A DNA stretch of 61,234 nucleotides, from contig AUXH01000034.1 of NCBI GenBank assembly GCA_000482145.1, positions 1-61,234 on the forward strand, given 5' to 3'. A model generated the notes under the pieces. It was not told the origin of the DNA. It saw only the letters and a list, made by a program, of their open reading frames with translations, and did not search any database. Position numbers and translations under genes: made by a program. This DNA comes from Strigomonas culicis. Lineage: Eukaryota; Euglenozoa; Kinetoplastea; Trypanosomatida; Trypanosomatidae. Positions 1-9,500 of the stretch are shown piece by piece; position 1 is the first letter of the stretch; every line of letters begins with the position of its first letter.

Positions 1-1059
1 GCCGCGGCCGCCCTCTGCGCGGCGGCGGCGGCGGCCCCCGGGCGGCGGCGGCGGCGGATGCCGCATCGAGACAAAAAAGCGTTCCTCGATGTCTAGGAAC
101 AACTCCGTGTTGCTGTTCGGGCGGAGGGCGGACATGATGGTGTAGGCGGTGCGCGCGTGCACCGGGGGGCCGCCCCCCCGCGCCGGCGCGGCCATCACAA
201 AGCTGCCCTTGGGCCGCCCCACGTCCGGCAGCGGCAGCACCGGGGCGGGGGGGATGCCACCGGGAAGGCACGCGACGCCGGTGCGGCCGCGGCGGTGGCG
301 GGTCTGCGCGCGGTGGAGGCTGGGCGCCGACACCGGCGCGAAGCTCGGCGGCAGCGGCGCGGGGAAGCGCGGCGGCGCGGCGTCCTGCGGGTGCCGCGCC
401 GCCGCGTGCGGGGGCGCGAGCGCCTGCAGTGCCGCGAAGAGGAAGTCGCCGCGCAGCCGGCGGTCGGCCGCGGCGTGGCGGCGGGGGGCGGGCGCGCCGA
501 CCACGCCCCACAGCTGCGCTTGCATCTCGTCGAGAAACGTTGGGGCGGCGGCGGGCACGCCGCGGGCAGCCAGGGCGGCGAGCGGGTCTGAGCCGCCGCC
601 GCCCGCGCGCGCCTTGGGGGGCGCCGCGAGAAGTTTCTTCCGCAACACCTGCGCCAGATCGTGCTCGCGGCGCGCATCGCGGCGCCGCGCCCGCGCGGCG
701 GCGGCCGGCCCCCCGACGCGCACGTGCGCGTGGCGATAGCAGGCGTTGGTGAAGTGCGCAAGATGGGTACGCTCCGCCGCCTGCGCCGCGCGCGTGGCCG
801 CGGTGGCGTCGCCGCCGCCGACAAGGTGAAAGCGGCACTTCAGCTCGGCGGTGGCGGGCGGCAGCGCCGGTGGGTGTTCGCCCTTCTCGTCCTCTCCTTC
901 TTGTGCCGCGCGCCGGCGCTGCGGTTGCGGCCGCGCCAGTGGTGGCGGCGGGCGGGGAGGGTCCCACAGGAGCGCGCCCGGCGCGGAGGCAGCGGCGGAC
1001 GACGACACGGACGATGGCAGAGACGGGCGGCCGCGTCGACCGGAGCCCTTCTGCGACAT
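1..1059 (-). CDS. Hypothetical protein, 3' end cut off by window edge
   Basis: An open minus-strand frame starts at the ATG read from 1059-1057 (MSQKGSGRRG) and runs 353 codons without a stop to base 1, so the C-terminus is missing. I checked every codon of this frame. The first 70 residues are Ser/Pro/Arg-rich and probably disordered. A more ordered stretch follows (HLAHFTNACYRHAHVRVGG, about residues 97-115), and another lies near residues 310-335 (TAYTIMSALRPN, TELFLDIEERFFVS). The reading ends in a proline/arginine-rich stretch. I recognise no family. The frame agrees with the direction of all neighbours, and a clean pyrimidine tract and AG lie upstream at 1148-1218. Shorter frames in the same interval on both strands are GC-rich shadows. 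Confidence 0.7.
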   Translation of the reverse strand, partial: MSQKGSGRRGRPSLPSSVSSSAAASAPGALLWDPPRPPPPLARPQPQRRRAAQEGEDEKGEHPPALPPATAELKCRFHLVGGGDATAATRAAQAAERTHLAHFTNACYRHAHVRVGGPAAAARARRRDARREHDLAQVLRKKLLAAPPKARAGGGGSDPLAALAARGVPAAAPTFLDEMQAQLWGVVGAPAPRRHAAADRRLRGDFLFAALQALAPPHAAARHPQDAAPPRFPAPLPPSFAPVSAPSLHRAQTRHRRGRTGVACLPGGIPPAPVLPLPDVGRPKGSFVMAAPARGGGPPVHARTAYTIMSALRPNSNTELFLDIEERFFVSMRHPPPPPPGGRRRRRAEGGRG

Positions 1060-1909
1060 GCCGCCCTCGCGGGTGAGTGAGGTGTTACCGCCGGCGGGGG
1101 CAGCGGTGGGGCGCGAGAGAAGTGACGCTGCGACGGTTTGTGGCGGACTGATTCAAACGATCAACGTATATGTGCGTGAGAGAGAAAAAGAAGAGAGAGA
1201 GAGAGAGAGAACGAGGGAGCTAATAGAACAACCATACCAATACAAAGTGTTTTACTTTTTTTTTTAATTTGGCCTGCATATCCAATGAACGAATAAAAAA
1301 AAAACTAATAATAATTATCATCATCATATACTGCAAATTATACTAAACAATGGTCCGCACATAAAAAAAAAAAGAGAGATAGGGAAGATTTAATATCATA
1401 TGAAGGTAGACAGGAGATTAAACAATCAACTCATGCGAATTTGCAAGAAAAAAAGAAGCATAAAAAAAGACGATATTCTTCACAATGTTGTCACAAATAC
1501 ATTTTGCTTTTACTCTACAAGTGACAAAGAAGAATTCAAAGTAAAAAAAAAACGAAAAAGGAGAGAGAAACACAGATCTTTATCGAAACATGTCCACACG
1601 TTCTTCTCTACACTTTTACCTCTTCCTTTTACTGTTGCAGTGTACTTTAATACACATGCCCAAATCAAAACAAAAACAACAACAACACCGATCGCATAAA
1701 TAATAATAAAAAAACAGAGTAGCCTAGTATATATATATATGTATATATGTATACATGAAGTCGGACAGATACGTAGGTGACTATATCTGACCATGTAAAA
1801 ACTGTTGCCAACAGAAGAGGAGGGGGAAAAAACTATGTACATGAAAAAAAAAATGAATAAACGATATGAAGCTATGGATGGATGCACACTGTTCTGTGTT
1901 ATCCCTCTC
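1060..1909 (-). other. Intergenic region: metacaspase 3' UTR and trans-splice signal of the edge gene
   Basis: There is no credible gene here. A (GA)n-rich stretch at about 1178-1218 reads as a pyrimidine tract on the minus strand. The first AG after it is at 1149-1148, giving a predicted 5' UTR of roughly 90 bases for the edge gene. The rest (about 1220-1909) is AT-rich, with A/T homopolymers and a TA-rich microsatellite at about 1728-1755. It fits the metacaspase 3' UTR. Confidence 0.6.
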
Positions 1910-3037
1910 TCAAAGCAAAAGCTGAATGCTGCGCGGCAGCGATTGCTTCATAGAGCTGTCCACAGGGAACGTCTTCATCATGGAGAACTTCTCATTGAGG
2001 TTCAGCGGCTTGCTGGCGCTGAGCTGTGGCACCTGTTCGAACTTCTTCTTGGCCAGCATCTCCCGCGTCTTGACGACCGTGTCCTTGTACGACAGATCCT
2101 TCGTGTTGAGCAGGACATACGTGAGGCACTGCGTCGCGGCGCCGCCCGCCCCGGTCGCGCCGTTCCCCATCGATGCGGTGTTGCCCACATCCGCGGAGGT
2201 CTGTGTGTCCTTGCACCCACTGATCATCAGCACGTCCCCCTTCGAGAAGTTGTCCTTGCGGATTTGCTTCATGTGGTAGTTGGAGTTGCCCGTCGTGATG
2301 GTCGAGCTGCAGACGAACTCGTACGGGAGGTCCAGCATGCTGCCGCTGTGGCAGCAGTCGAAGACCGCGGTGAGCCGCACGCCCTGCGGCAGCTCCTTCG
2401 CCAGCATCTGGAAGAGATCATCGTCGACGATGCAGCCCGCGGTTGTGTAGTCGACCGGACAGATGACCTGATCGTACGCCTCGCCGCGGTCCGTCGCGGC
2501 CTTGGTCTGCGCGCCGTGGCCGCTATAATGCAGGAACAGCACGTCGCCCGCCTTGGCGCCCTTCACGAGCCACGCCATGTACTTGATGATGTTCGCGCGC
2601 GTCGGGCGCGCCGTCACGTTCGGGAAGCTCTTGTCGTCCACGAGCAGTGCCACCTCCTTCACAGGGAAGTTGATCTTCTGGAAGGTCGCCATCTCTTGCC
2701 GCACGTCGTTGACGCACCCGCTGAGCTCCGCGCTCGAGCCGTAGTAGTTGATGCCCACGAGCAGCGCGCGGACGTTGCCCTGTCGGTACGTGTCCTGCGC
2801 CGGCACCTCGTAGGGCTTGAAGGACTGTGCGCTGGCCGCGTCCTGCTGCGCCTGTGCGAAGTTCACCGGGTCGGGCCGCTTCACCGTGCCGATATAATGC
2901 ACCACGTAGGGCTTCCCCATCTTGTACAGCTTCTTGCCAAGCCCCACCCAGTCGATCTGGCCGTCGCCGCGGCGGTGGGAGCGGTTCTTGAGGGCGGTGT
3001 CAAACACTTCCTTCACGCAGAGCCAGTCGAAGCCCAT
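1910..3037 (-). CDS. MCA: Metacaspase (family C14B cysteine peptidase), catalytically complete
   Basis: The protein has 375 residues. The caspase-like fold starts near residue 88 (VRALLVGINYYGSSAELSGC), a hallmark of trypanosomatid metacaspases. The catalytic histidine is H174 in HYSGHG and the nucleophile is C229 in FDCCHSG, matching the dyad of T. brucei MCA2; neither is replaced, unlike TbMCA1 and TbMCA4. Acidic residues around 205-207 (IVDDD) match the calcium-binding region of the family. The segment GATGAGGAATQC (293-304) and the VPQLSASK motif (336-343) are also typical. Metacaspases cleave after Arg/Lys and usually need calcium. The N-terminal 80 residues form a short domain (WVGLGKKLYKMGKPYVVHYI) with no proline-rich tail, so this is not the Leishmania MCA layout. 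The start is the first ATG after a clean acceptor at 3139-3140. Confidence 0.95.
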   Translation of the reverse strand: MGFDWLCVKEVFDTALKNRSHRRGDGQIDWVGLGKKLYKMGKPYVVHYIGTVKRPDPVNFAQAQQDAASAQSFKPYEVPAQDTYRQGNVRALLVGINYYGSSAELSGCVNDVRQEMATFQKINFPVKEVALLVDDKSFPNVTARPTRANIIKYMAWLVKGAKAGDVLFLHYSGHGAQTKAATDRGEAYDQVICPVDYTTAGCIVDDDLFQMLAKELPQGVRLTAVFDCCHSGSMLDLPYEFVCSSTITTGNSNYHMKQIRKDNFSKGDVLMISGCKDTQTSADVGNTASMGNGATGAGGAATQCLTYVLLNTKDLSYKDTVVKTREMLAKKKFEQVPQLSASKPLNLNEKFSMMKTFPVDSSMKQSLPRSIQLLL

Positions 3038-3583
3038 CTTTTTTTCCCTTCTGTTTTTATTTTGTTGTTGTTCTTCCTTTTCTTTTCTTTTGTCTTTTTA
3101 GTGGCGTGGTCTTACTTTGTATGATCAACAGTATGTGGCTGAAAGGGAGAGAGGGAAAAAGGGAATGTGTGTGTGTGAGAGAGATAACAGGATAAGAAAT
3201 CAAAGAAGAGGAGTGCAGATCGAATGAAAACGGAGAGCACAGACACAGAGAGAACTAAACAAACAAACAAAAAAACCCGCTTAAAGACAAATGAAAAGGG
3301 GAAAAAGAAAGAGCACGTTACACCGTCTTTTTTTTTTTGATGTGTGTGTTCATAATTAGAATTGAAGTTACCTATTTTGATTATTATATATGTTCTTCGC
3401 CTTATGTTAGTCTTTACAGCATAACATCAGAACCTTTTCAAGAAAAAAGAAAAGAAAATAAATCACAAGAAAACAAAATGCATTCAAACATGCGGACGTG
3501 TATACGCACTTGCACCTACTGATTCACTATGGCTACACTAATAATAAAAAAGTATATGCATATATATATATATATTGTATGTA
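3038..3583 (-). other. Intergenic region: CysRS 3' UTR and metacaspase 5' UTR
   Basis: It holds the metacaspase splice signal (listed separately), a short TA repeat near 3561-3576, and A-rich sequence around 3240-3330. I see no ORF with coding composition, no tRNA-like fold and no repeat family. Confidence 0.6.
3139..3165 (-). promoter_or_regulatory. Predicted trans-splice acceptor of the metacaspase gene
   Basis: On the minus strand, bases 3165-3141 form an almost pure C/T run, followed at once by CAG ending at 3139. It lies about 100 bases upstream of the ATG at 3037. This is the textbook arrangement for spliced-leader addition. Confidence 0.75.
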
Positions 3584-6064
3584 TTACTTCAGCTTCTCCA
3601 GCTCGTCCAGGATGGCGGCGTACTCCTGCTGCTGCTCCCGCAGCCACGGGAGACCACCCTTGTCCTGCAGCTCCTTGTACCCCTTCTCATACTTGGCAAG
3701 GTCCTTCTGGAGCTTCTTCACGTCCTTCTCCGCGACGGCGGCGCCGTCGCGGAGCTGCGTGGGCAGCCCCGTCACCGCGTCCCAGGCGTCGAGCGCATAC
3801 TTCTGCTGGTCGGCCGGCTTGGCTGCCTCCGCCGCGCGGAGGTAGTCCGCCGGCGCGGTCTCGTACTGCGCCCACTTCTCCACCAGCTTGCGCTTCACCT
3901 CCGCCTGGTTGCCGAGCTTGCGACGGGCCTGCTCGTGCGCCTGCGCGAGCCGCGCGTCGCGCTCCTGGCGCAGCAGCTGCGGGTCGTCGCGCTTCCACGT
4001 CGTCGGGCCGCCGCCGGGTTTGTCCTCGAGCCGGATGCCGGCGTCCGCGAGCTGCTCGTCGCGCAGACGGTCGCACAGCGGCAGCAGCGCGCCGGCCACG
4101 CCCGCCGTCTTCGCGGCGTCGCGCACCGCGTCGCGGAAGGTGGTGAGCGCGTCCGTGACCTGGATGAGCGCCGCCTCCTCCGCCGCGCCGGCGCCGCCGC
4201 CGCCGACGGCGAAGCCGAGGAAGTCGTTGCCCTCCACGACGCCGAAGACCTGGAAGAGGTGCGTGATGTAGCGGCTGATCTTGCGCACCAGCGTCGCGCT
4301 CGCGCGCTCGCCGGGGCCGGCCGCGGCCATGTACTGGTTCGTCGCCGACACGAGGCCCATGAGGGCGGTGAGGGCGGTCGGCGTGTCAAAGTTGTTCTTG
4401 AGCGCCGCGTGGACGGTCTGCTGCGCCTCCTTCAGCTGCGCGATGAGGGCGCGGTCGCGCGGCGTGGCGCCCTGCGCCTGCTGCCAGTAATCACCGCGCA
4501 AAATGACGTCGACGCTGCCGAAGAAGGAGCGCAGCACACGCTCCTTCTCCTTCGCCTCGTCGAGCGACTGGTCGGAGAAGTTCATCGGCCGGTTCCAGCT
4601 GTTCGCGAGGAAGAGCAACCGCATCGTGCGGGGGCTCACGCCGAGGTCGTCCAGCGCCTGCTGGATGGTCACGAAGTTCTTGAGGCTCTTCGACATCTTG
4701 AGCCCCTTGATGTGTAGGTGGCCACAGTGCAGGAAGTAGTTCACCCACTGGTGGTGCTCATTGCACGCCTCGCTCTGCGCGCACTCGTTGTCGTGGTGCG
4801 GGAACTTGAGATCCCACCCGCCGCCGTGGATGTCCATGTTCTCGCCCAGCAGGTCGGACGCCATGACGCTGCACTCGATGTGCCACCCCGGGCGGCCGGC
4901 GCCCCACGGCGCGGGCCAGCTCGGTTCGCCGGGCTTCGAGAATTTCCACAGCGCAAAGTCGTTCGCGCTGCGCTTCTCGCCGTCCACCGCCTTGCTGAGC
5001 GCACCCTCGCCCTCCGCCATCTCCTCCTCCGTCGTCGCCGCGTTGCGGTCGCCGCCCTTCAGCTTCGGGTAGTCGTGGCCGGCCGCCGCGAAGGCGGCGG
5101 TGTCGAAGAAGATGGAGCTCTCGCCCTGGTACGCGAAGCCGTTTGCGATGATCTTCTCGATGAAGCTCACCACCTGCGGCACGTACTCCGTCACGCGCGT
5201 GACGACGTCCGGCTCCCGCACGCCGAGCCGCTCCATGTCCTCGAAGAAGAGCTTTTCGTACTTGCGGGCGTGGGCCTCGTAGATCTTGTGGTCGGTGATG
5301 AGGTGGCCCTTCTGTTCGTCCAGCAGGTCGCCGTTGACGCCGCCGGCCGCGGCAAACAGCTCATCGAAGCGCGCGGCGGAGTGCTCGGCGCTGAGCGCGG
5401 CCTCCGCGGCCGCGACCTTCGCACGCGTCTCGGCGAGCTGCGACAGCTTGAGTTCGAGCTCCAGAAGCTTTTCCTCGCGCTCCGCCTTGGCGCGGCTCGG
5501 CGCGGTCGGCGGCAGCGGCACGCTCAGCTTCTCCTTCTTGCCCGCGAGCGCCGCGGCCGACGCGGCGAGGGCGGAGGCCGTGAAGGCGTGGAAGGCGGCG
5601 ACCAGCGCCGGGCTGACGGCGCCGCCGTGCTGCGCGAGCAGCTCCGCCTTGTAGTCGTCCAGCAGCTTGTTGATGCGCGCGCGCTTGATGATTTTGTCGT
5701 CGATGTCGGTGATGTTCATCTGATACAGCACATTGTAGTGGAAGTAGTCCTCCATGATGCGGCGTATGATATCGAAGGTGAGGTACGCGCGCGCGTGGCC
5801 CATGTGGGAGAGATCGTACACCGTCGGGCCGCAGGTGTACCACTTCACGTAGTTCTCCTCCATCGGCTGGAACACCTCGAGGTGCTCCGTCAGTGAGTTC
5901 AGCATGCGCAGCGGCAGCGTCCCCGCCGCGTCGTCGCCCACCGCGTCGGTCGGCTGCGCGGCGGGCGCCGTCGGCGGGTACCACGGCGGGTGACGGTCGC
6001 GCTTGATGGGCGCCTGCTCGTTGAGGCCCGGCACTACCCGTTTGTTCTCCTGCGTCGACGCCAT
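3584..6064 (-). CDS. CARS: Cysteinyl-tRNA synthetase (class I)
   Basis: The enzyme attaches cysteine to tRNA-Cys using ATP. The 826-residue reading from the ATG at 6064 has all the class I signatures. The HIGH-type motif is HMGH at 87-90, within CGPTVYDLSHMGHARAYL. The signature KMSKS is at 456-460. The zinc-site set includes C78, C398 in WHIECS, and the HGGGWDLKFPHHDNE stretch after it. It is longer than bacterial CysRS (about 460 aa): an insert at about 175-230 lies in the catalytic domain, as in eukaryotic enzymes, and a charged helical C-terminal extension follows. The start chosen is the first ATG after the predicted splice acceptor at 6098-6099. The frame stays open upstream to an ATG at 6184, adding 40 residues with many Arg/Phe/Ser and no acidic residue. 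Trypanosomatids usually supply cytosol and mitochondrion from one aaRS gene. Confidence 0.96.
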   Translation of the reverse strand: MASTQENKRVVPGLNEQAPIKRDRHPPWYPPTAPAAQPTDAVGDDAAGTLPLRMLNSLTEHLEVFQPMEENYVKWYTCGPTVYDLSHMGHARAYLTFDIIRRIMEDYFHYNVLYQMNITDIDDKIIKRARINKLLDDYKAELLAQHGGAVSPALVAAFHAFTASALAASAAALAGKKEKLSVPLPPTAPSRAKAEREEKLLELELKLSQLAETRAKVAAAEAALSAEHSAARFDELFAAAGGVNGDLLDEQKGHLITDHKIYEAHARKYEKLFFEDMERLGVREPDVVTRVTEYVPQVVSFIEKIIANGFAYQGESSIFFDTAAFAAAGHDYPKLKGGDRNAATTEEEMAEGEGALSKAVDGEKRSANDFALWKFSKPGEPSWPAPWGAGRPGWHIECSVMASDLLGENMDIHGGGWDLKFPHHDNECAQSEACNEHHQWVNYFLHCGHLHIKGLKMSKSLKNFVTIQQALDDLGVSPRTMRLLFLANSWNRPMNFSDQSLDEAKEKERVLRSFFGSVDVILRGDYWQQAQGATPRDRALIAQLKEAQQTVHAALKNNFDTPTALTALMGLVSATNQYMAAAGPGERASATLVRKISRYITHLFQVFGVVEGNDFLGFAVGGGGAGAAEEAALIQVTDALTTFRDAVRDAAKTAGVAGALLPLCDRLRDEQLADAGIRLEDKPGGGPTTWKRDDPQLLRQERDARLAQAHEQARRKLGNQAEVKRKLVEKWAQYETAPADYLRAAEAAKPADQQKYALDAWDAVTGLPTQLRDGAAVAEKDVKKLQKDLAKYEKGYKELQDKGGLPWLREQQQEYAAILDELEKLK

Positions 6065-6514
6065 GGTTCGATACGGCACGCGGCGCTGGGTTTTTTTCTG
6101 TGCGTACGGGTGTGTGGTGTGAAAAAAACGGGAAGAAGAGAAGTAGAAAAAGGGAAGGCTATTTCGTACTTGTCTTCTCAGCATATAGAGAGAGTGAGCG
6201 AGCGGATTAGATTGCCGTAACTCTGTTCTTTACGTGCACACAGGCAAATAAAGGACCGAGGACAAACGTGAAACAATGCTAAAATACTACTACAAGGAGC
6301 GGTCATGAAGAAGAGATAGCGATAGGGAGAGAGAGAGGCAGTTAGGTCACTTTTTTAGAAGTGAATTAAAAAAAAAAGAGGGGGAATCGAAAGATCACAC
6401 ACACACAACAAAAAAAAAAAAAACAGTAGCAACATCAGCAAATATAAATAGTCGGTAAGAAAAAGGTGTAAAGAAATATTGTTTTTTTTGAAACACTTTT
6501 TTTTTATATGCAGT
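6065..6514 (-). other. Intergenic region: 3' UTR of the 1402-aa gene and CysRS leader
   Basis: Bases 6065-6184 are open in the CysRS frame. The remainder is AT-rich with A and T homopolymers near 6370, 6405 and 6480. No further gene or RNA is apparent. Confidence 0.55.
6098..6158 (-). promoter_or_regulatory. Predicted trans-splice acceptor of CysRS (decides start)
   Basis: The pyrimidine tract reads 6158-6121 on the minus strand, and the first AG after it is at 6099-6098 (in CGCACAG). The next in-frame ATG is at 6064, so the main mRNA should encode the short form beginning MASTQENKR. A weaker upstream acceptor would be needed to include the ATG at 6184. Confidence 0.65.
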
Positions 6515-9500
6515 TTACTGTTCCTTCATCGCGTTTGCCTCCAACGCCAACCACAGCAGAGAGGCACGCTCCTTCAGACGCTGCTGCCGTTTTCTCGCGG
6601 CCCCGGCCGCCATGTCGTTGCTAAAATGATAGGTATCCGTGTAGTGGGACCCTGTGATGGCAGGGATGATAATGTGATAGGGACATACGGAGACCGTATC
6701 GCCAAACGGCTTAAGCAATAAATTGTCGATTGCAATTACATGATTATTATTATTATTATTATTATCACTCATGTCAGTAGTAGGCGTTTCGTTGTGAAGC
6801 GATGACGCGTCGTCGTCGTGGTGCACCGCTTTTCCCTCGTCCACCCCATTGACCTGATCACTACGGTTCGTCGGATGCGCCTTGTCTGGAGGCGCCGCCG
6901 GCGCCTTTAGCGAGAGCACTTTCGATTTATTCGCGCGGGACGGATCCCACCGCAGCGACAGCATCACCTTCGCGTTCGGCGTGCTCCTGCTGCCTTGGCT
7001 CGGCTGCTGCTGCTGCTGACGCCGCTGCGCCAGTCGCTGATGGGTCCAAAAGCTCTGCAAGTTTTTCTCCAGACGCTCAATCAGGCCCCAGCAAAACGAG
7101 GGCAGCAGAAAAGGTATCGCGGCGTCGCTCTTGATGATCTGCTCCACACACATCGTCCACCACAAGAACGTGTGCGGCTGCTGCTGCTGCTGTCGGCGCA
7201 ACGATGGCAAGAGGGAAGCCGCGACGCCGGCCACCGACGGCGGCGTCGCGGTGAGAAAAAGCTGCTGCTGTTGCCGCCGCTGCCGCTGCGCCAGCGTCGC
7301 CAGGAAGCTGGTGAAGAGCAGGACGCTGGACGGGACGGCCCCGACGAGCGACAGTGCGTAGAGGGCGTTGCGGAGCAGGAACAACACGCTCTCATGCGCG
7401 TCCGCCGCGTCGTCGGGGCGGGCTGTAGCAGCCGCCGTAGTGGTGGGCTGTGCGCGCGGCAGCCCCTTGCCGCGGTCCGGGCGGCTGCCATCCGCGCCGG
7501 TAGCCTCCTCTTCTGCCGGCGGCGCCGCGTCGTGGTGCGTGACGAACACCATGTCGCACGCGAGCGCGGCGGTCTCCAGCTGCAGCAGCTGCACGGCGGG
7601 GAGGCACAGCACCGCCTCCAGCAGGTTGGTGCCGTAGTACAGCGCGGCGACGGCGAGCGAGGAAGACGCCTTCGCGAGTGCCGCGACCGCGTTGGGCGCA
7701 GGCGCCGGTGCCGCGGCGGTGTCGTCGCACGGCGGCGCGCGCTGCCCCTTCCCCTTGCCTGTAGGCGCTGCGAGAGAGGCACCCTTCGCGGGAAGCGGTG
7801 GCTGCTGCTGCTGCTGCTGCTGTTGGGCTGCTTTTACATTTGAGAAGAGAGCTTCGAAGGAGAGCAGCCGCCGCGCCGAAATGCACAGGAAACAAATGAT
7901 CGTCGTGAAGAGGTCCTTGGTGCTGCTGAGGAGGCGTAAGTTGTCCTCGCCGGCCCCATTCGCGGCACTGTTCTGCAGCGGGCTGCAGTTGAGGTGGTAG
8001 CTGTGGTTAATCTGGTGCCGGTAAAGGTGGAGCTTGAGGTTCACCTGCGGCTGCACTTTGGTTTTTAAAAAATGGGTCATCGCCTCGCTCTGCGTGTCGC
8101 CATACAGCAGCAGCAGGTTCTCCCCGATGGCGAGATGGGTGTCCGCGTGGAGGCGGAGTGGGTCCATTCTTTTCATCTGCCGGTCGTACGCCAACACAAA
8201 GGGCTTCCGCTTCGGCTTCTTGGGCGCAATGCCGTAATACACGTACGGGTCGTCCTTTTGTCCGGCGCCGTCCAGCCCGCTCGGCCCCCCAGCCGTACCC
8301 TTCCCCGACTTCGTGTTCGCCGCGCTGCTGTTGGCATGGCCCGTCGTCGACGTCCGCTTTTCGTCCTCCCCCTTTTCCAATATGTCGCGCATGAAGATAC
8401 TGCGGTGCACCGTGCAGTGGAGCTTCGCAAAGCCGCCGAGGACCCCCTCATACAGGCTCCACACGCGGCTGGGCGCCACCGGCGAGGCGGCCGGCGGCGA
8501 CGCAAACGGCAGGAGCCCATCGAGCGGTCTGGCACACCGCTCGTCGCTGGGCGGCGCGCTGCCGCGCGGCGTGTGCGCGTCGTAGGAGGGGGGCGCCTCG
8601 TCCAGCCACACCACCTCGTAGGAGAAGAGGGCGTCCGCCTTCGCGTCCACCCCCGTCGGAGGCTGCTGCTGCTGACCACGGGTGAGGAAGGAGCGAAAGG
8701 GCGGCACCTGTATGCCGCGCGAGGCGATCCGGCAGTTCAGGAACTCGCCCTCCTCCGTCCGCACCCCGTCCGCGAGGCCATCCGTGTGGCTCGGCGCGGG
8801 GCGGGGCACCGCCGCCGCCCCCTCCAGCGCAGATTTGGGCACGCAGACACCGACAAGTGTGTCTTTCCCAACGCTCATGAAGGGAAAGAGCAGCACCGGC
8901 GGCGGGAGCAGCACATTCTGCCGCTGCCGCCGCTTCGCATCCGGCGCGTGGGGCGCTGCTTCACGCGCCGCACGATCCTCTCCTCTTTTTCTTTTATTAG
9001 TGGCAGTGGTAGGCGTGTTGCCACCACGACCATGTGGCTGCGCGCCCCCCTTCCGCGCCGGCGCTCTCGCGCTGTCTGACGCGACGCGGGGCCCCTCCGC
9101 GGCCTCGCCCTCCAGCTGCGCCATCTCCTCCAACAGACAGCAGTAGAAGATACTGGCGAGCGCGTTTGTCACGATGTCGCCCATGTTGTGGTGCAGACCG
9201 TGCTGTGCGGCGCCGCCGGTCGCGACATCCGCCGACAGCGGCGTCGCGGTTGAGGATGACGACGTGTAGAGAGAGATGTGCTGACGCTTGCAGATGCTCT
9301 GGATATGCACGTTGTGGTCTAATAAAAGGAGATTATTATTCTTTTCCGTCATGGCACACATCTTAATGCACACGGAGAAGATATAGTCTCGTACGCTCTT
9401 TAAAAAATAGGCAGGCCTATCACTACTGCTTTTATGATTCGTCTTATTGTTGGCGTAGCCTTGCTCTATCGTTTCGAAGAACGAAAAGAACTGGTCGAGG

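Noticed and set aside
3575..5896. Two long plus-strand frames opposite CysRS
   Set aside because: Shadows of codon bias; CysRS is unmistakable on the other strand.
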